A stretch of DNA of 64,000 nt, taken from positions 267,758-331,757 of the forward strand of contig KL647294.1 of NCBI GenBank assembly GCA_000727475.1, read 5' to 3'. Both the position numbers and the translations under genes were made by a program. Positions 32,231-45,900 of the stretch are shown here, one piece after another (positions within the stretch are counted from its first letter, which is position 1; each line of letters opens with the position of its first letter). Below the pieces are notes generated by a model that saw nothing but the letters and a program-made list of their open reading frames with translations, was not told the origin of the DNA and did not search any database. The stretch comes from Sarcocystis neurona (Eukaryota > Apicomplexa > Conoidasida > Eucoccidiorida > Sarcocystidae).

Positions 32231-35200
32231 ATGGGAGCGTCAGAGAGCAGCGAAGGCGGTGGCACACGTGCAGAAGCAGAAGCACGAGAGCTGCGAGAAT
32301 TATGTAAGTCGGTCCTTTCTTCCTTCCTGCATCTCCTAGGGAAAGACGCGCGTCTTTTCCCTTTCCTCACTGCGTCCGGTGCTGCTACGAGTTCTCCTTC
32401 CGCTGGGATCGCTGCGTTTGACTCTGTTCCTCCTCCTGCTGCTGCTGCTGTTGCTGCTGGGGCCCTGCAGGTGGTGCTGCTCCGCTGGGGCTGCTGTTCC
32501 CGGGTTCAGGAGTGGTCCTGCTGCCGTTAATAGTTCAACAGCTGCTGTTGCCGCTGCCACTGCTGGTGGCACTGCTGCTGCTGTGAGGAGCGCTATTGCT
32601 GCTGTTCGGGAGCTGCTGCTGCTGTTGGTAGTTGTTCTACTACCAGTGCACTGCTGCTGCTGCTGCCGTGAGGCGTGCTACAGCTGCTGTTGAGAAGGCT
32701 GCTGCTGCTGCTGTTGATAATAGTGCTACTGTTGTTGGTCGTGCTGCTGCTGCTGCTGTCAGGAGTGCTGCTGCTGCTGGTGCGAAGGGTGCTGCTGCTT
32801 TTGGTAGCGGTGCTAATGCTGCTGTTGATAAGGCTGCTGTTGGTAAGGCTGCTGCCGCTGCTTTGAGGAGTGCTACGGCTTTTGTTGGTAGGGCTGCTGC
32901 TGCTGGTTCTGTTGGTAGCGCTACTGCTGCTCCTCTTCAGGGTCTCGAAGACTGCCGTGGAGCGCTACCGTGGTACTGCGGCTCGAGTGGTGCTGCTGCG
33001 GTTCTTCGGCACGACTCCTTCTGCAGTTGGTCTTGGACCTGCCGCTGCCGCTGTTGTCAGAGGAGTGCGGTCGATCTGCTGCTGATACGTTGCTGCTGCT
33101 TCTGTGTCGTTGGAGTTGTCAGGCTGCAGGTGCATCTCCTGCTGCAGTATTCTGCGGCGGCACTCCTCGTCCCTCTGCGTGGAATTGCTGCCACCCTCCT
33201 CCTGTTGCTGCTGCTGCTGCAACTTGTCTTTGTCAACAGCTGCTTCCTGCAGCTGCTGCTTGGGGCGTCACAGCTTCCGTGGCTGCCGCTGCTGCTGTGT
33301 CTTCTTTCTCCTGTGTGCTGCTGCGCCTGCTCCAGCTGTGGTTGCGGGTCGCGCGCCGGAGGCTCCTGCTGCTGCTGAATGGGCAGCAGCAGACTAGAGA
33401 CAGACAGCTCCTCGGGTGTGTGCCGCTGCAGTGGCTCTTACTGCTGCTTTAGTAACGCCCCGTTGTTTGCTGCCGCTGCTGCTGTGCCTGCAGCCAGCCG
33501 CGGCCCGCTGCGTCGCTGCTTCGATGCTGCTACTGCGGTTGTGGGAGTGCTGCTACTGCTGGTGTGGGGTGTTGCTGCTGCAGCAGCTTCAGCAGCAGGA
33601 AGGAAGGGCGAACAGCAACTGCAGGACAACTCCTACCCGTGGTTCTTTATAGTGCAGTGGGCATGCGAGGAAATTCCACCTGACGCAGTCTTCCAGTGGA
33701 ACCTCCCTGATATTGTTGAAGGTGACACTGCGCATGCGTTTGCTCCTCCCCTTGCTTCTCTTGCTGTTGCTTCTCCTACTGCTGCCTATCCTGCTGCTTT
33801 CTCTGCTGCTGCTTTCCCTGCTACCGATTTTCCTGCTGCTGCCGCTTTCGTGCTGCTTCTGCTGCTACTGCTTCTCCTGCTTTTTCTGCTGCCGCTTCTC
33901 CTACTGCTGCCCGTCCTACTGCTTCATCACCTGCTGCCGCTGCTGCGTCGTCTGCTGCTGCAGTGGGCAATGCTCCGCAATTTTTGCTGCCGATGCTGCA
34001 TCTCGTCCTGCTGGGACACCTCGTCCACCGCGTCTGCCGCACGTGCTGCCGCGCCTGTCTCTGGAAGACATCTGCGTTTGCTGCTGCTGGTAGTGCTGCT
34101 GGCGCTCGTAGGGCTGCTGCATCTGCTGCCGCTGTTGCTCGTGCTGCTGATCCTACCGCCGGGGGATCTTGTGATGCTTCTGTACGCAGTGCGCCTCTAC
34201 TGCTGCTGCGGCGGCAACTTTTATTTGCTGCCGTCCCCCTGAGTCGTTCGCTGCAGCTTCTGTTGCAGCTCCTGTTGCTGCCGCTTGCTGCTGCTGCAGC
34301 CCTTTGCTACTGCTGCTCCTGCTGTGGCTGTCACTCTCTTCTCTTCTCCGCGACTTCTTCCTCTCATTCTGCTGCCGCAGGCACGTTCCGAAGAGGAGTA
34401 TTTTTTCTTTCTTGACGTTTTGCTGCTGGCGTCTTCTCCATTTTGCTGCTGCTTCCTTGTTCACTTCGGTAGTATTGCGTCTGTCCTTTGCCACTGCAGC
34501 TCTTCTCCTCCCTCTGCTGCTCCGACCGAGTTTGTTCATCCTTCCCAGCCCGTCTTTGGGAGCATCAGCGTCGTGCTGGCTGCTGCTTCTATACCGCCGC
34601 TGTCTATACCGCCGCTGTCTATACCGCCGCCGCGACGCCGCTGTATCCGTCGGCCGTTGATGCGTCATTCTCGTGCCGCCACTGCAGCTCGCCCTCCTGT
34701 TAAAATTGCTGCTGCTTTGCTTCTTCTTCTACTGCTGCTGCTGTTTTCCTTGCTGTTGTGCCAGCTTTCTTTGTTGCTGTTGCTGTCGCGCGGCTCGGGT
34801 TGCTGTCGTTTTTCGTTGTGCGAACGCTGGGAGGCCCCGGCTTCTTCTGCTGTCGTCGGTGTTGTCTGCTGCTGTCGTTGCTGTCTGTTGCTGCCCTCGC
34901 TCGTGCTACTGAAGCCGTCCATGCTTCTGCTGCTGCCTCTGCACCTCCACCTGCTGCTCCTGTTGTGACTGACGTGACCGCTGCTGCCGCTCCTCGCGCT
35001 GCTGCTGCTGGTGCTCAGCAAGGTGCTGCGGCTCTCGCCACCGCTGCTGTTGCTCATACTGGCGCTGCTGCTGTTGTTCATGCTGGTGCTGCTGCTGCTG
35101 CTCATACTGACGCTGCTACTGCTGCTCACACTGGCGCTGCTGGTGTTGCTTGTAGGAAAGGTGTTGTTGTTGCTTGGCCTGCTGTCCTTTGTGCGGGTGT

Positions 35201-38200
35201 TGCTGGTGCTGTAGAAGTCCAGGGACTGTCAGCAGATCCGAGTACATTTCTGGTTCGCTGCCCTCGCGACGATACTCTGCGAGGCACCGGCCGTTTTTCT
35301 TTCGACGAAGGCGACATTTTCTTAGAGTGGTGGGCGAACACGTGTCTGCTGCGGCTCTCGTTTTGCTGTTGCAAGGGTTGCCGCTGTTATTGCTGTGCTG
35401 CGGCCCAGTTTTCCTCTCTCGCCTTCTCTGTGCGTCTACTGATGAAGAGGTCCGCTGCTGAGCGGCCCGGCTGCCGCTGCACGCCGCTGCTGTGTCTCCT
35501 GCTGTTTGTGATGCTGCTGTTTGTGATGCTGCTGTCCTTGCTGCTCCTGGGAATATGCGGTAGCCGGGTGCCGGTCAGTCGGCGCACTGCAGTGACACTT
35601 TAGCTGCCGCTGCTGCTGCTGCTCGAGCGGCACTGCGTCGTTCTGTGCTGCTGTCGGTGCCCCTGTTCCTGCCGTTGCTGCAGTAGCTGCTGCTACTCTT
35701 TGCAGTGTTGCTGCTGCCGTTGGTGGCGGGGCTGACGCGCCTGTCGAGTGATGTTCTGGTGTGCTGAGATGGCGCCGCGCGACTTTTCCCCGCCTCTTCC
35801 TCTTCTCCGACTTGATCTTTCTGCTGCTGTGTGCGGGCCACCATGACTACTGCTTCTGCTGCTGCCCCTGCTCCCTGAGGAGCCGGCGGGCCTCCCTTCC
35901 TGCCGCCTAGGATCGTTCGTACTGCAACGCTTCCTCGCCGGTGCTGCTGTTCTGCTCGAAGACGGCCGCTGCTGTTGCTTCCGCTGCTGCTGCTACTTCT
36001 TCTGCCGTTCTCTGTGTGCCACTACTGCTGCTGCTTTTGCGCTGCTGCGACTTCTGCGCTGCTGCTACTTCTGCGCAGCTGCTGCTTCTGCACTGCTGCT
36101 ACTTCTGCGCTGCTGCAACTTCTGCGCTGCTGCTAATTCTGCGCTGCGGCGATTGTTGTAGGGCGACGGCGTTGCTGCGGGTAGTGCCCTCCCTGGGCCC
36201 GACGCGATATAAACTGGTCCCCTCCAAACTCTCCGAGGAGGATTTCTGGCTGCGCTATTTCTCTGCTGTAAAACGCAAAATTCAACACCACGTACGCCCC
36301 TTCGTATATCTGGGAGTCATTCGAAGAATACACGAATCAGTACATATATATATATATATGTGTGCGTATATGTACGGAAATCCACGGATCATACTTTGAT
36401 AGAGATACGCGCGTATATATATGTATATATATATACGAATGTAGGTGTCAATTCATGCGACGAGCTGCAGCTGCCGCTACGGCCCGTCCTCCTTTTTTTC
36501 CTTCTTCTCTTGGTGGTGGGCCTTCTCCTGCTGGTACTGCCAGGGTCTCAGCTCCATCGCTGGCTGAAGTGCGTGTGGCCCTCTTCCTCCTCCTGCGGCT
36601 GCTAGCTGGTGTGCTGCGCGGCGCCTCGTCGGACAGCAGCTCCTTTTCCCCGTGTCGCTGCGGCCTGCTGCCGCAGTCCTCCCTCCCCTGCCCGCTGCCA
36701 CTGCTGCTCAGCGTCGTGAGACGCTTTTTCTGTGCTGCTCTGTAGTTCTACGCCCCTCTCTGGGAGTGGCCAGCAGCAGCTGCTGCTGTCGTGCTGCTCT
36801 TCTTCACGCTGCTGCTGCTGCTTCTTCCTCGTCGAGAACGGTGTGCAAGCCCTCCCTTTACACAGCCAGAGCGGCGGCGCTAATTGCGTCAGGGAGGGGG
36901 GAAGCAGACCAGCAGCAGCAGAGGCGGAGCCGCAGGTGCAGCAGCAGTGGGACCAGCAGGGCAGAACATGGCCACACACAAAGCGAACCGAGCAGCTGCG
37001 CACCTGCAGCAACAGCAAAACTGCGGAGCAGCAGCAGCTCAGGACGCAACAGCAGAAGACTTAGCAGCAGCACCACACGCAGCAACACCAGCAAAAATAC
37101 CAACGCATGTAACATGCGAGCTTGTCGCGGAGGCAGCAAGAGGAGCGCGGGCGCACATACAGCAGCAGGATGTAGAAGAGCAGCACCCAGCGCTGCTTCG
37201 GCTGCTTCTCTGCTGTGCGGGCCTACGATCCGTAGCTGCTGCATATACGGCTGAGGCGTATCTGCCTGCCTCTCGTTTCCTCCCGGCGTGCCCTTCACAT
37301 ATACATACATGTGCATATACGTATATACATATATGCCTATATGTGTACTCATATATATAAATACGGCAGGTACAGGGAAGTATGTGGGCAGGTAGCCCTA
37401 CTGAGAGGTACAGCAGTACAAGTGCGCACACGTGCGCGTACCCAGGTGGCTGCCCATGTATCCATATAATGTCACATGGCTATACATACATATATATATA
37501 TGACTAGGTGCCTGAATGTATATGTATATATATATATGTGTAGATAATGCGTACCGGGCTCTGTAAATAGATATGGATCCGTGTGTCCCTATATATATAT
37601 GTGTGTCTTTTTCTCCCTCACTGTCTCTGTGTCTCCCTCTCTGTTTATATATATATAAATATGGATGGATGAGGGGATCCATGTATTGTCCCACTTTTTT
37701 GATGTGTATTTGGAGGCGAGTAGAGTTATCCCTGGGTGCTAGTATATTGGCAGCAATAAGATCTACGTAGATAAATAGGAAGTGAGCAAAAGAGAAGGAG
37801 GTAGGTGTACGAGAAAGCGTTGAGGTAGGAAGAGAAATCGACGCGCTTTTCCCCCGGCAGCTTCCGGCAGGTCAGCAGCTGCCGGCCAGCACCACACGCA
37901 TGCATCCCCGCATCTCTGCGGGATAGAGCGAACGAGAGAAAGAGGAGCAAAACAGAAATATAGGGAGGAAAAGAGGAAGGGAGAGAAAAGGACACATAGA
38001 CAGAGAGAGAGAGAGGAAAAGAAGAGGGGCGAGAGAACCTATTCTTCATGGTATAAACTGTGGGTAGAGGTGCTGCTGCTGTTGCTGTTCTTGCTGCAGG
38101 TGTACGCGTTACGCGATGCTGCCGCCGCTGAAGAAGGCAGAGAGAGGACTGCCGGGGCGTCTCGTCCGAGCGCTGCTCCTGCAGCGGGAGAGCAGCCTCC

Positions 38201-39383
38201 GTGGGGCTATGCTCCTGCCCTGTGCCCGCCAGTTGCTGGGGGAGCTGCAGCAAATTCAACAGCACCAAATGGGACATCAACGGGATTGTCGTCCGCAGTT
38301 CTTCCCACCGTTATCGGGCGACGGGCGCGTGCTGCTGTCCCGCAGCCACATGTGTGGCCGGCGTCAGCGGCTACCCAGTCGTTAGCAGCAGCAGCAGACG
38401 CTCCCGCAGCAGCAGGCGCTCATGCAGCAGCAGCTGCAGGTGATCCAGCGCAGGCAGCAGCAGTGGCAGTGAGGACGGTAGGAGCGCCAGCCGCAGCAAT
38501 CCAGGCAGCGGCCACAGGAACAGTGATGCATGCGGCAGCACTAGCAGGAGCAGGAGCGATACTTGGAGCAACTCGAGGAGCAGGTGGAGAAGAAAGAGGA
38601 GAAGGACAAGAGGATACAGCAGCAGCAATGGCAGCAACGCGTGCAGCAGGTCATGCAGGCACGGATTCACTAGCTTGCATGCGTGAAGAAGACTACTACG
38701 GCCGGCCACAGAGCAGTCCAGAGTATGGGCAGCAGCAGCAACTTGGACAGCAGCAGCTTCCTCAGCCAGGACTGCAGGAAGCGGAACGACAGCAACAGCA
38801 ACACCATTTTCAGCAGCCGCTTCTGGCGCAGTCTGAGCAGAGGGTGCACCCCCTGCAACCGACTCTTCTCAATCACCCCTCCCCACTTGCATGCGATGGG
38901 CTGCATCCTCAGCGGCAGCAGCTACAACAGCCGCAGCTACACCAACAGCCGCAGCTACACCAACAGCCGCAGCTACAGCAACAGCCGCAGCTGCAGCAAC
39001 AGCAACAGCTACAACAACAGCAGCAATCACACCAGCAGCAGCAATTACACCAGCAGCAACAATTACACCAGCAGCAACAATTACATCAGCAGCAGCTGCA
39101 ACAGCAGCGACAGCTACAACAGCAGCTGCACCTACAGCAGCAGCAGCAGCTACAACAGCAGCAGCAGCTACAACAGCAGCAGCAGCTACAACAGCAGCAG
39201 CAGCTACAACAGCAGCAGCAGCTCCAGCAAGAGGAACCACAACAGCAGCAGCTACATCAACAGTTTCTCGTGCAGCAAGAGCCTTTGTACCAGCAGCAGA
39301 CACGGCTACAGACGGATAGTAAGCCGCCGGAAAAAACTGAGCCTCAGCGGCGGCAGGAGACGCTGCTACATCACACTGCCTGA
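32231..39383 (+). CDS. BSD-domain protein with N-myristoylation motif and Gln-rich tail, five exons
   Basis: Proposed exons: 32231-32303, 33584-33721, 35215-35329, 36162-36291 and 38100-39383, giving 579 residues. All four junctions have GT and AG and matching phase. The start MGASES fits an N-myristoylation signal. Residues about 110-150 contain RYKLVPSKLSEEDFWLRYFS, a clear BSD-domain signature: a hydrophobic-Pro motif, then Phe-Trp at 137-138 and Tyr-Phe at 141-142. BSD domains occur in SYAP1/BSDC1/DOS2-type proteins and in TFIIH p62. The lipid motif would fit a membrane-associated SYAP1/BSDC1-like protein, but that is inference. Upstream segments include YPWFFIVQWACEEIPPDAV and RDDTLRGTGRFSFDEGD. 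The tail is Ala/Pro-rich, then Gln/His-rich. Introns are 1.28, 1.49, 0.83 and 1.81 kb, largely CTG repeat. Exon 5 has no ATG of its own, which supports it being a splice product. The BSD exon is firm; exon joining is less so. Confidence 0.6.
34590..34634. repeat. 15-bp repeat, three copies, in BSD-gene intron
   Basis: TATACCGCCGCTGTC occurs at 34590 and 34605 and, with a changed end, at 34620. It falls in the proposed intron between exons 2 and 3 of the BSD gene. Confidence 0.8.
38930..39240. repeat. Compound CAG/CAA repeat coding poly-Gln
   Basis: Contains an 18-bp unit CAACAGCCGCAGCTACAC (about four copies from 38937), then a unit around CAGCAGCAACAATTACAC (38,030s-39,090 part), then an 18-bp unit AGCTACAACAGCAGCAGC to about 39,225. 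In the BSD-gene frame it gives Gln runs broken by Leu and His. The other two plus frames are also open, as Ser/Asn/Tyr and as Ala/Thr. Confidence 0.75.
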
Positions 39384-39435
39384 CTCGTGACTGCTGCTGC
39401 ATGAACAGAAGCAGCACTCGCAGCAACTGCAGGGC

Positions 39436-39963
39436 TTGCAACAGAGCTCGCCAACACGATTAACACGGCGAGCAGCAAGAGATGCTGCACCCCGTCAGCG
39501 GCATCCCACCGTTCCAGAATTCGCTGCTGCTGCGCCACCTGCTCTTCAGCCTCCCCGTGCTGCTCCTGCTCTAGACGCTCGGCTCATGGACGACCGTCTG
39601 CTGCTGCACCAAAGGCGAACGGACACGGAGCACAGAGTGAACGAGGTCTGTCAGAAGTGCAGCTCACACATATATCCAGCAGGCGCACCAGCCCCAAAGA
39701 CATGTCAACTCGAAGCAGCAACAGCAGCCACAAAGAGAGAGAAGCTAGCAATGGTGCTGCTGCAGCAGCATCAGCAAATGCGCAGAAGAGGCAGCAGCAG
39801 CCGCCCAGCAGCTGATCCCCCGCAGTGGCCAGATCGACACCAGCAGGCGTCAGATGAACAGGAGGATCCACAGCGGCACCGGGAGGCAGCAGGGGAAGCA
39901 AAGGCAAGCAGAAGCATTCGCCTACGGCTTGCACACCGTGCCCTAGGCCGAAGACAAATATAG
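39436..39963 (+). CDS. Candidate exon, hypothetical Arg/Gln/Ala-rich protein
   Basis: A plus frame of 175 codons just downstream of the BSD gene stop. Its least repetitive part reads ALDARLMDDRLLLHQRRTDT and EHRVNEVCQKCSSHIYPAG. It ends SRSIRLRLAHRALGRRQI. It could be an alternative last exon of the upstream gene or part of a separate gene. No domain is recognised. The antisense frame (135 codons) is also open. Confidence 0.28.
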   Translation: MQQSSPTRLTRRAARDAAPRQRHPTVPEFAAAAPPALQPPRAAPALDARLMDDRLLLHQRRTDTEHRVNEVCQKCSSHIYPAGAPAPKTCQLEAATAATKREKLAMVLLQQHQQMRRRGSSSRPAADPPQWPDRHQQASDEQEDPQRHREAAGEAKASRSIRLRLAHRALGRRQI

Positions 39964-42900
39964 TAGGAAAGTTCCTTTTGCGGGGGGGCATCTTGATCCC
40001 CCATGTGAGGCGCCAGTATCCACCTGTTTTTACGGAGGGGGATCGATGAGAGAGGAGAAGAGAAATGTGATGGAAAGGGAGCAGAAGAAGAGAGAGGTCG
40101 AGAAAGGAAATTCAGAAGAAGCGACGAAAAGTGCACAGGGACAGAGGGGGAAAAAGAACTCGCCAAATGCCGTCCTTCCTGTAAAAATAGAGAGAAAGTC
40201 GCTGTGCACGTCTCCTACGTGGAGAGGAAACGATTCTTCTGTAAATTTTGCATGCAGCAACACTATACACGTGTCTGTGATCAGCGTGTGATCAGCCCCG
40301 CCTTCGATTAATAGTCTGAGTTCTCAGCTATAGGTACTACAAGTATATGCCCTCATAGATATATGTAGAGATACAAATATACGTAAGTAAGTGCCGGCGC
40401 GTCGAATGACAAGGACAGAACTTGGGGAGGAGAGTGAGAGATTGAACTCGTTGGATCAACTTTGAAGTTTGCTGTTACATACCTCCACGAATATAACCAC
40501 GGAAATGTGGAGAAAGTGTAAACTGAAAGGAGACGGATTCGTACGCAGGATTGCGACCTCGTCGGCTTCTCTCTTTCAACGTGTTACATATGTATATATA
40601 CACATACATACATATATATATATATATACACATATATATATATATATGCACACATGTGTATGTATATATATGTGGACGATCATGTAAATGTGTAAGAAAT
40701 CAGGTGTGAGGATGCGCACACAGATATACATATATACATATATATGTATAGGTATATGTATATATATGTATGTGTATGTATATAGATATACGTATACCCA
40801 TATGGATATATCTATATATATGTGTATCTATCTGCGGGTTCCTGGCACGTGCCAGCAGAAAATTGTGTGTGTGGATTCGAATATTGAGGAAAGTGAGGTA
40901 CCGAGCTTTGGTGTGGATTGATCAATAGATTAACAAAATATGAAGTGAAGAGAGATGGACGGAGAAGCAGGTCCTGCGTATATGTAGGAGTACGAACGTA
41001 ACTGTATGGGCGTGTGTACAGGGCCTGACTATACAAAACTATCTATATATATGCTATATATATGTATATCTTTGTATGGGTACGCAGACACAAGAGTCTG
41101 AGCTGCAAGGTGGTGCCTTACACAGGCGTTCGTGTAGGGGATCTGCCAGCAGGTGTGTCTACCCCGCTGGAGTGGTACCTCGCCCCCGATCGCCGCGGCG
41201 GATACCCGCATTTCTTCTTCTTTTAGCTGCTGTAACGTTTTATTTGCCGCGGTTCCTGCTCTCACGTGGCGTGTGCTACTGCGGCGGCTTCTCGTACTGT
41301 ACGAGTCCTGCTGCTGACAAGCCGTTTCCTGCTAGCGATAACGCACGAAGCATCAAGTGCTGCTGCTGCCACTTCCACAGCATTGCGGGAGAGGGGCAAG
41401 TGAATTCCTCTAGTATTTGAGCGCTACCGCATAGCGGCACACGGTAGGGAAAGGAAACTTGAACGCCGCGTCTTCTCGGAAGGTCTTTTTCTGGCATTTC
41501 TCACGAGGAAAGACTCCGCAATCGCGGGTGTTGAGCCACGCTGCATTTCTCTAGGTTGCCGTACGTACGTGCCTCGTCTTACAAAGTTAATGCTTGCTTG
41601 TCACCTGTGGATAAGTAAACGTCTGGATAACTCTGCGCGTCAAGAGTGCCTGTGCACGTGTACAGATAATCTGCGTGTTCTTCAATCGCCAGTTCATGCG
41701 ATTAGTACGTACAACAGTCACGTGCGTTCGTAAGGCCTCTCTCCCTTTTCTCGTATGCATAGAGAGTATCAGGGTACATGTTCCTGCTGTATGTTGTACG
41801 TTTATATATATATATATACATAACTATTTGCGTATGTGTGTGTGTATACGCAGCACCTAAGTGCCTGTTGCACACACATGTAGGAAGACAGTGTCTTTCT
41901 TGTCTGAGAAGGGGGAAGGGGGGGGGGGAAAAAGGGGATGCACAGCAGCTTTTTGGCTGCATTCAGTTGTCTAGCGAGACTGGTAGTTGTACTCAGCCAT
42001 ACGCTGCAGATATGTTGTTGCTGGGCGAAGAGTTCCCACACATCTCTACATACATCTATTAAAATGTTTCTGGTTCAGTTTCTCAGTGTATATGTGTATG
42101 GACATGTGTGTGAATCATGTGTTTTTCCCCACATGCATGTGTGCGTACAGGGACGTGTGTATGCGTGTATGTGTTCCGAACTGTGGTGCACCGAGAATGG
42201 CGACAAGCACCTCAAGAACAGGTGGAGGTACAGCAGCAAGACCAGCCTAAAAAGTGCGTTACTGTACTTGTGCGAGTCCCAACTACTGAGACTGTGCAGT
42301 AAACGTGCATATGTGAAGCTGCGTGATCTCTCCAGATTGCTTTCGAACGGTGTTACATGTGTCAACGCAGCGGCAAAAGCAGCAGCGGAAGCGAATATAC
42401 GGGAGCATCCGTTTCGACAACAATGGACTGCGGCGCGGCGGCGTGAACACACACACACACACACACATGCGTGTTTATACACACACGCACACACACCTGT
42501 ATACCTCTTCCTGAAGCATGTCTAGCAGTAGATTTAAGGACCTCCCTCTATGTACGTACGAGTGGATGACTGGATACGTGATATATGTAAGGGAGACAGG
42601 CGACAGGCAAGAACCAGCGCGCCGCGACCGCACCTGCAGAATGCGGAAGGAAGACAAACCACTATAGTGCTGCAGCGTTCTTTCAAGTGTGGATTTCTTT
42701 GCATTCACACCACTGCTGTCGCACACCACGCAAAAGCGCTTGCATATACTTCTACAATGCGGCAGCAGCTGGTACTGCGGCAGCAGCTGGTACTGCAGCA
42801 TTTTTTCACACCTTTACAATCCTGAAGCAGCAGCTGCTGCTGGTACAGCACAGCGACCGATAGATCCGTAACCAATGCGGTGCAGCAACAGCTTCACAAG

Positions 42901-45900
42901 CCTGAATCAGTCAGAACTGATGCAGAACGGCCGTAACAGGAGCATATACAACGTACGCATGTACAGTTATCTAGTCACTGTTCTGCACTAATAACGGAAG
43001 CGTCGTACGCTCCAAGACATGGGATAACACCGGATTCTCCCCGTGCGATCCTATCTGGGGAGACTCGTGCTTGCGGCTTATTATCTGCGGGCAGGAAACG
43101 TGCATAAGTTTTTTCCATCACAGGGGGGACGCCGAATTGTGGCCGTGTTTTATTGCTATCAACAGTACAGTCGTGAAAAGGAGGCTCTCCTCTTTCTGTG
43201 CGGAGAACTAGGTTTCGTCGTTTAAACTGCACACGCTTATAACGCAGAGCGCATTCTTATGCACACGTGTGTGTGAGGATGCGTTGGTGCACGCGTAGAG
43301 GCATAAATATATATACATAGATAGATAGATAGATGGATATATATATATATATAGACACACATTTGTGTCTGTCATGTGCCTCACCGGGTTTACATCCCAC
43401 CGTCGTTGTTAACCGACGAAGACACTACAAGATATATGGGAATGAGTGCTTTTGAATGAAACACTGTCTACCACGTTGGAAAAGGTGCGCTGGGGCAGAC
43501 ACACTGGTTGCCAGCACCCTGAGAACTAAAATATGGACAACTGCTATCAAGAACACCCCGTGCGAAATCATGTGCAAGCAAGCCCCCGCTAGTGCCGTTA
43601 GTAGATGAAACAACTTGACAAGGATATTTTTGAGAGCGCGCTGATCAATTTCAACATGCAGGCCGATCGCTCACACTTGAACGGCTAGCGTGACTCGGTA
43701 GTGTTCAGGTGAGTCTGATAACCAACCGTCTGTGCTGACTTCGTCAGCATTCTGATGACACACGCGTTTGGTGGAAAGTTCCTCCAGACGAGATATGAAA
43801 TTATTTCTGCGCATAAGTCACACTCAATTTTGCCGGTACGTCGCGAAATGCCTTCGTGTGTTGATCACTAGTAGTCACGTACACGTGAATAGATAACAGC
43901 GTGTTTCCCAACAACGAAAACTTTTTTGAGGGACTCCGGAAAAACAACTAACTGAGGAAAAGAGAAGCTTTTCGGGAAACGGGTATACAGTAGTCAATCA
44001 TTCAGAGAGAACAAGCAGCAGGGGCGGCTCAGGCATGAAAGTGTCATTCCCAGCGTTAATACCGACAAAAATCCGTAGACTATGTGATCCTCTCCACCTT
44101 CCCAGCACGTCAGATGAGATCGTCACGTGACTTCAGGGACAGCCAACACCTTTGTAGGCCACCTCCAACCTGGGTAGTATTAATATCTTGAGCTACACAG
44201 GCGCGTGCAATATTATTAAGGCAACTCGCTCTCCCTTGGGTAGGCAACAGGCAAGCGCAGCTACCTGTGTTTCGAAAAAGTTACTTCAACCGCTCTGCTC
44301 TGCACTGTTCTTACTACACACACACAACGTCGCAACGGTGAACATACACACAAACGCAGTTGTATCCACGTCAGACTCTTCGCAGGGATGTAACAAACAG
44401 TTCACCGGAAATCGGTGTCATGGTGATCTTCATGCACGAGCTGTCAAATGCACCGGCTTGCAATTTACACATATGGATTCCAAAAACATTCTCTTTTTTG
44501 CACTGGCTGAAGCGCCTGCTTCTTGTGTGTGTTGCTATAAACCATGATCAGGCTAGAGCAAGGCGCGGCTCCGCAGATGACCCTGCAACTGCAGCTTGAA
44601 GCACATGATGCACTCTTCGTCAGAGTTGAGAAGCTATGATAATGTTGACGAAAACTTCAGCACATTGCTCCATCACGGAACGCAGGCCCCAGGCTTCATC
44701 GCCGTGAACGCGGACGTGTTCAGAAGTTCTACTTCCCTGGTCTCAACGAAATACAAAAAGCAGACCCACACAGTTGTGTCTTCCCTCCCCTGCCATGGTG
44801 GAAGGCCACAGAAACCTTTATTGCGTAAAGTGGCTATGTTACTAAGAACTCGAACGCTTTAAGCGTGTCCCTAACAAGCCAAATACGTAGAATTGGGAGG
44901 CTGTCTACTTTGATGCGCCAGTTCGGGTGTAACACTACCAAAAATGGGGGGTAAACGCAAGCGCGCGTGCCACGCGCACGGTAGTTCCACGGTGTTCCAA
45001 GAGTTGGATCTGCGGAAAATAGGTATTTTCGCCCTTAAAAGCATTGCCTTCCTATTGTCAGCGTAGGTGGTCCCGAAAGCGTGTGAGAAGAAGAAGACTT
45101 TTGCCACAGAATACAACATAAGAGAGGCGCAATCTTTGCGAGTGCTTCTCTACTGTAGTCTGTGCGCCGCACACTACCCGTTAAAGCAGACAAGGGAAAA
45201 AGTTCTAGAAGACATATATTTGCGAGTTAAGCGGCCACAGTTGGCCGGTGACAGGAGCAGACAAAAGGGAATCACTCCGACGAGATTACACTTTCATACG
45301 TGTCTCTACCCGTGATGTTATCGACGGTCACATCAGTGATGAAGCGTCTGTCTTGTGCCCACGCGCTCGAAGTGCGAAAGGCACAGTTCTTCATGGCGCG
45401 ACAATTATAGGCAAGCGTGCAATGAAACAAGGAACCTAATTCATTTAAAGAAGGAAAAAGAAGACAAGTTCATCCGTCTTGCACACGAGCTGAACATACA
45501 TATATACAGAGAGAGATAGAGAGAGAGAACTAGGTACCAGTGGAAAAGGCGTCAAGACGTTGACTCGAAAGGGCACTGTACGCCGTCTTCAGCCTTTTGT
45601 TCGTATACCTGTACGTATCTAGAGCATCGTTATTGTTGTCCACACGAGTATAATTCCTATCCTCCACCCGTGCGGCTCTCCGATGTATGTGCATATTTGT
45701 GCTTGTGCCTACCTAAATATACCTATGTATTTTGAGGTATTGCCATATGGATATTTCAGACCTGCTACTCAATACACTTGTCTTTACCGGTGCCAATGGA
45801 AGGACCTTCCCATGTTCTAGCTCTTAAATCGCTATTGCCCGTCTGCTGTTGAGATGCGCGGCTTGCCTGAGCCGCGGGTCGCCGGATGCTTCCCGACACA

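Noticed and set aside
38869..39441. 190-codon Ala/Val-rich minus ORF
   Set aside because: Antisense reading of the poly-Gln tract of the BSD gene.
41029..41497. Minus-strand ORFs at 41.0-41.5 kb as a spliced gene
   Set aside because: No donor/acceptor pair joined them in phase into a longer convincing protein, and plus frames are equally open.
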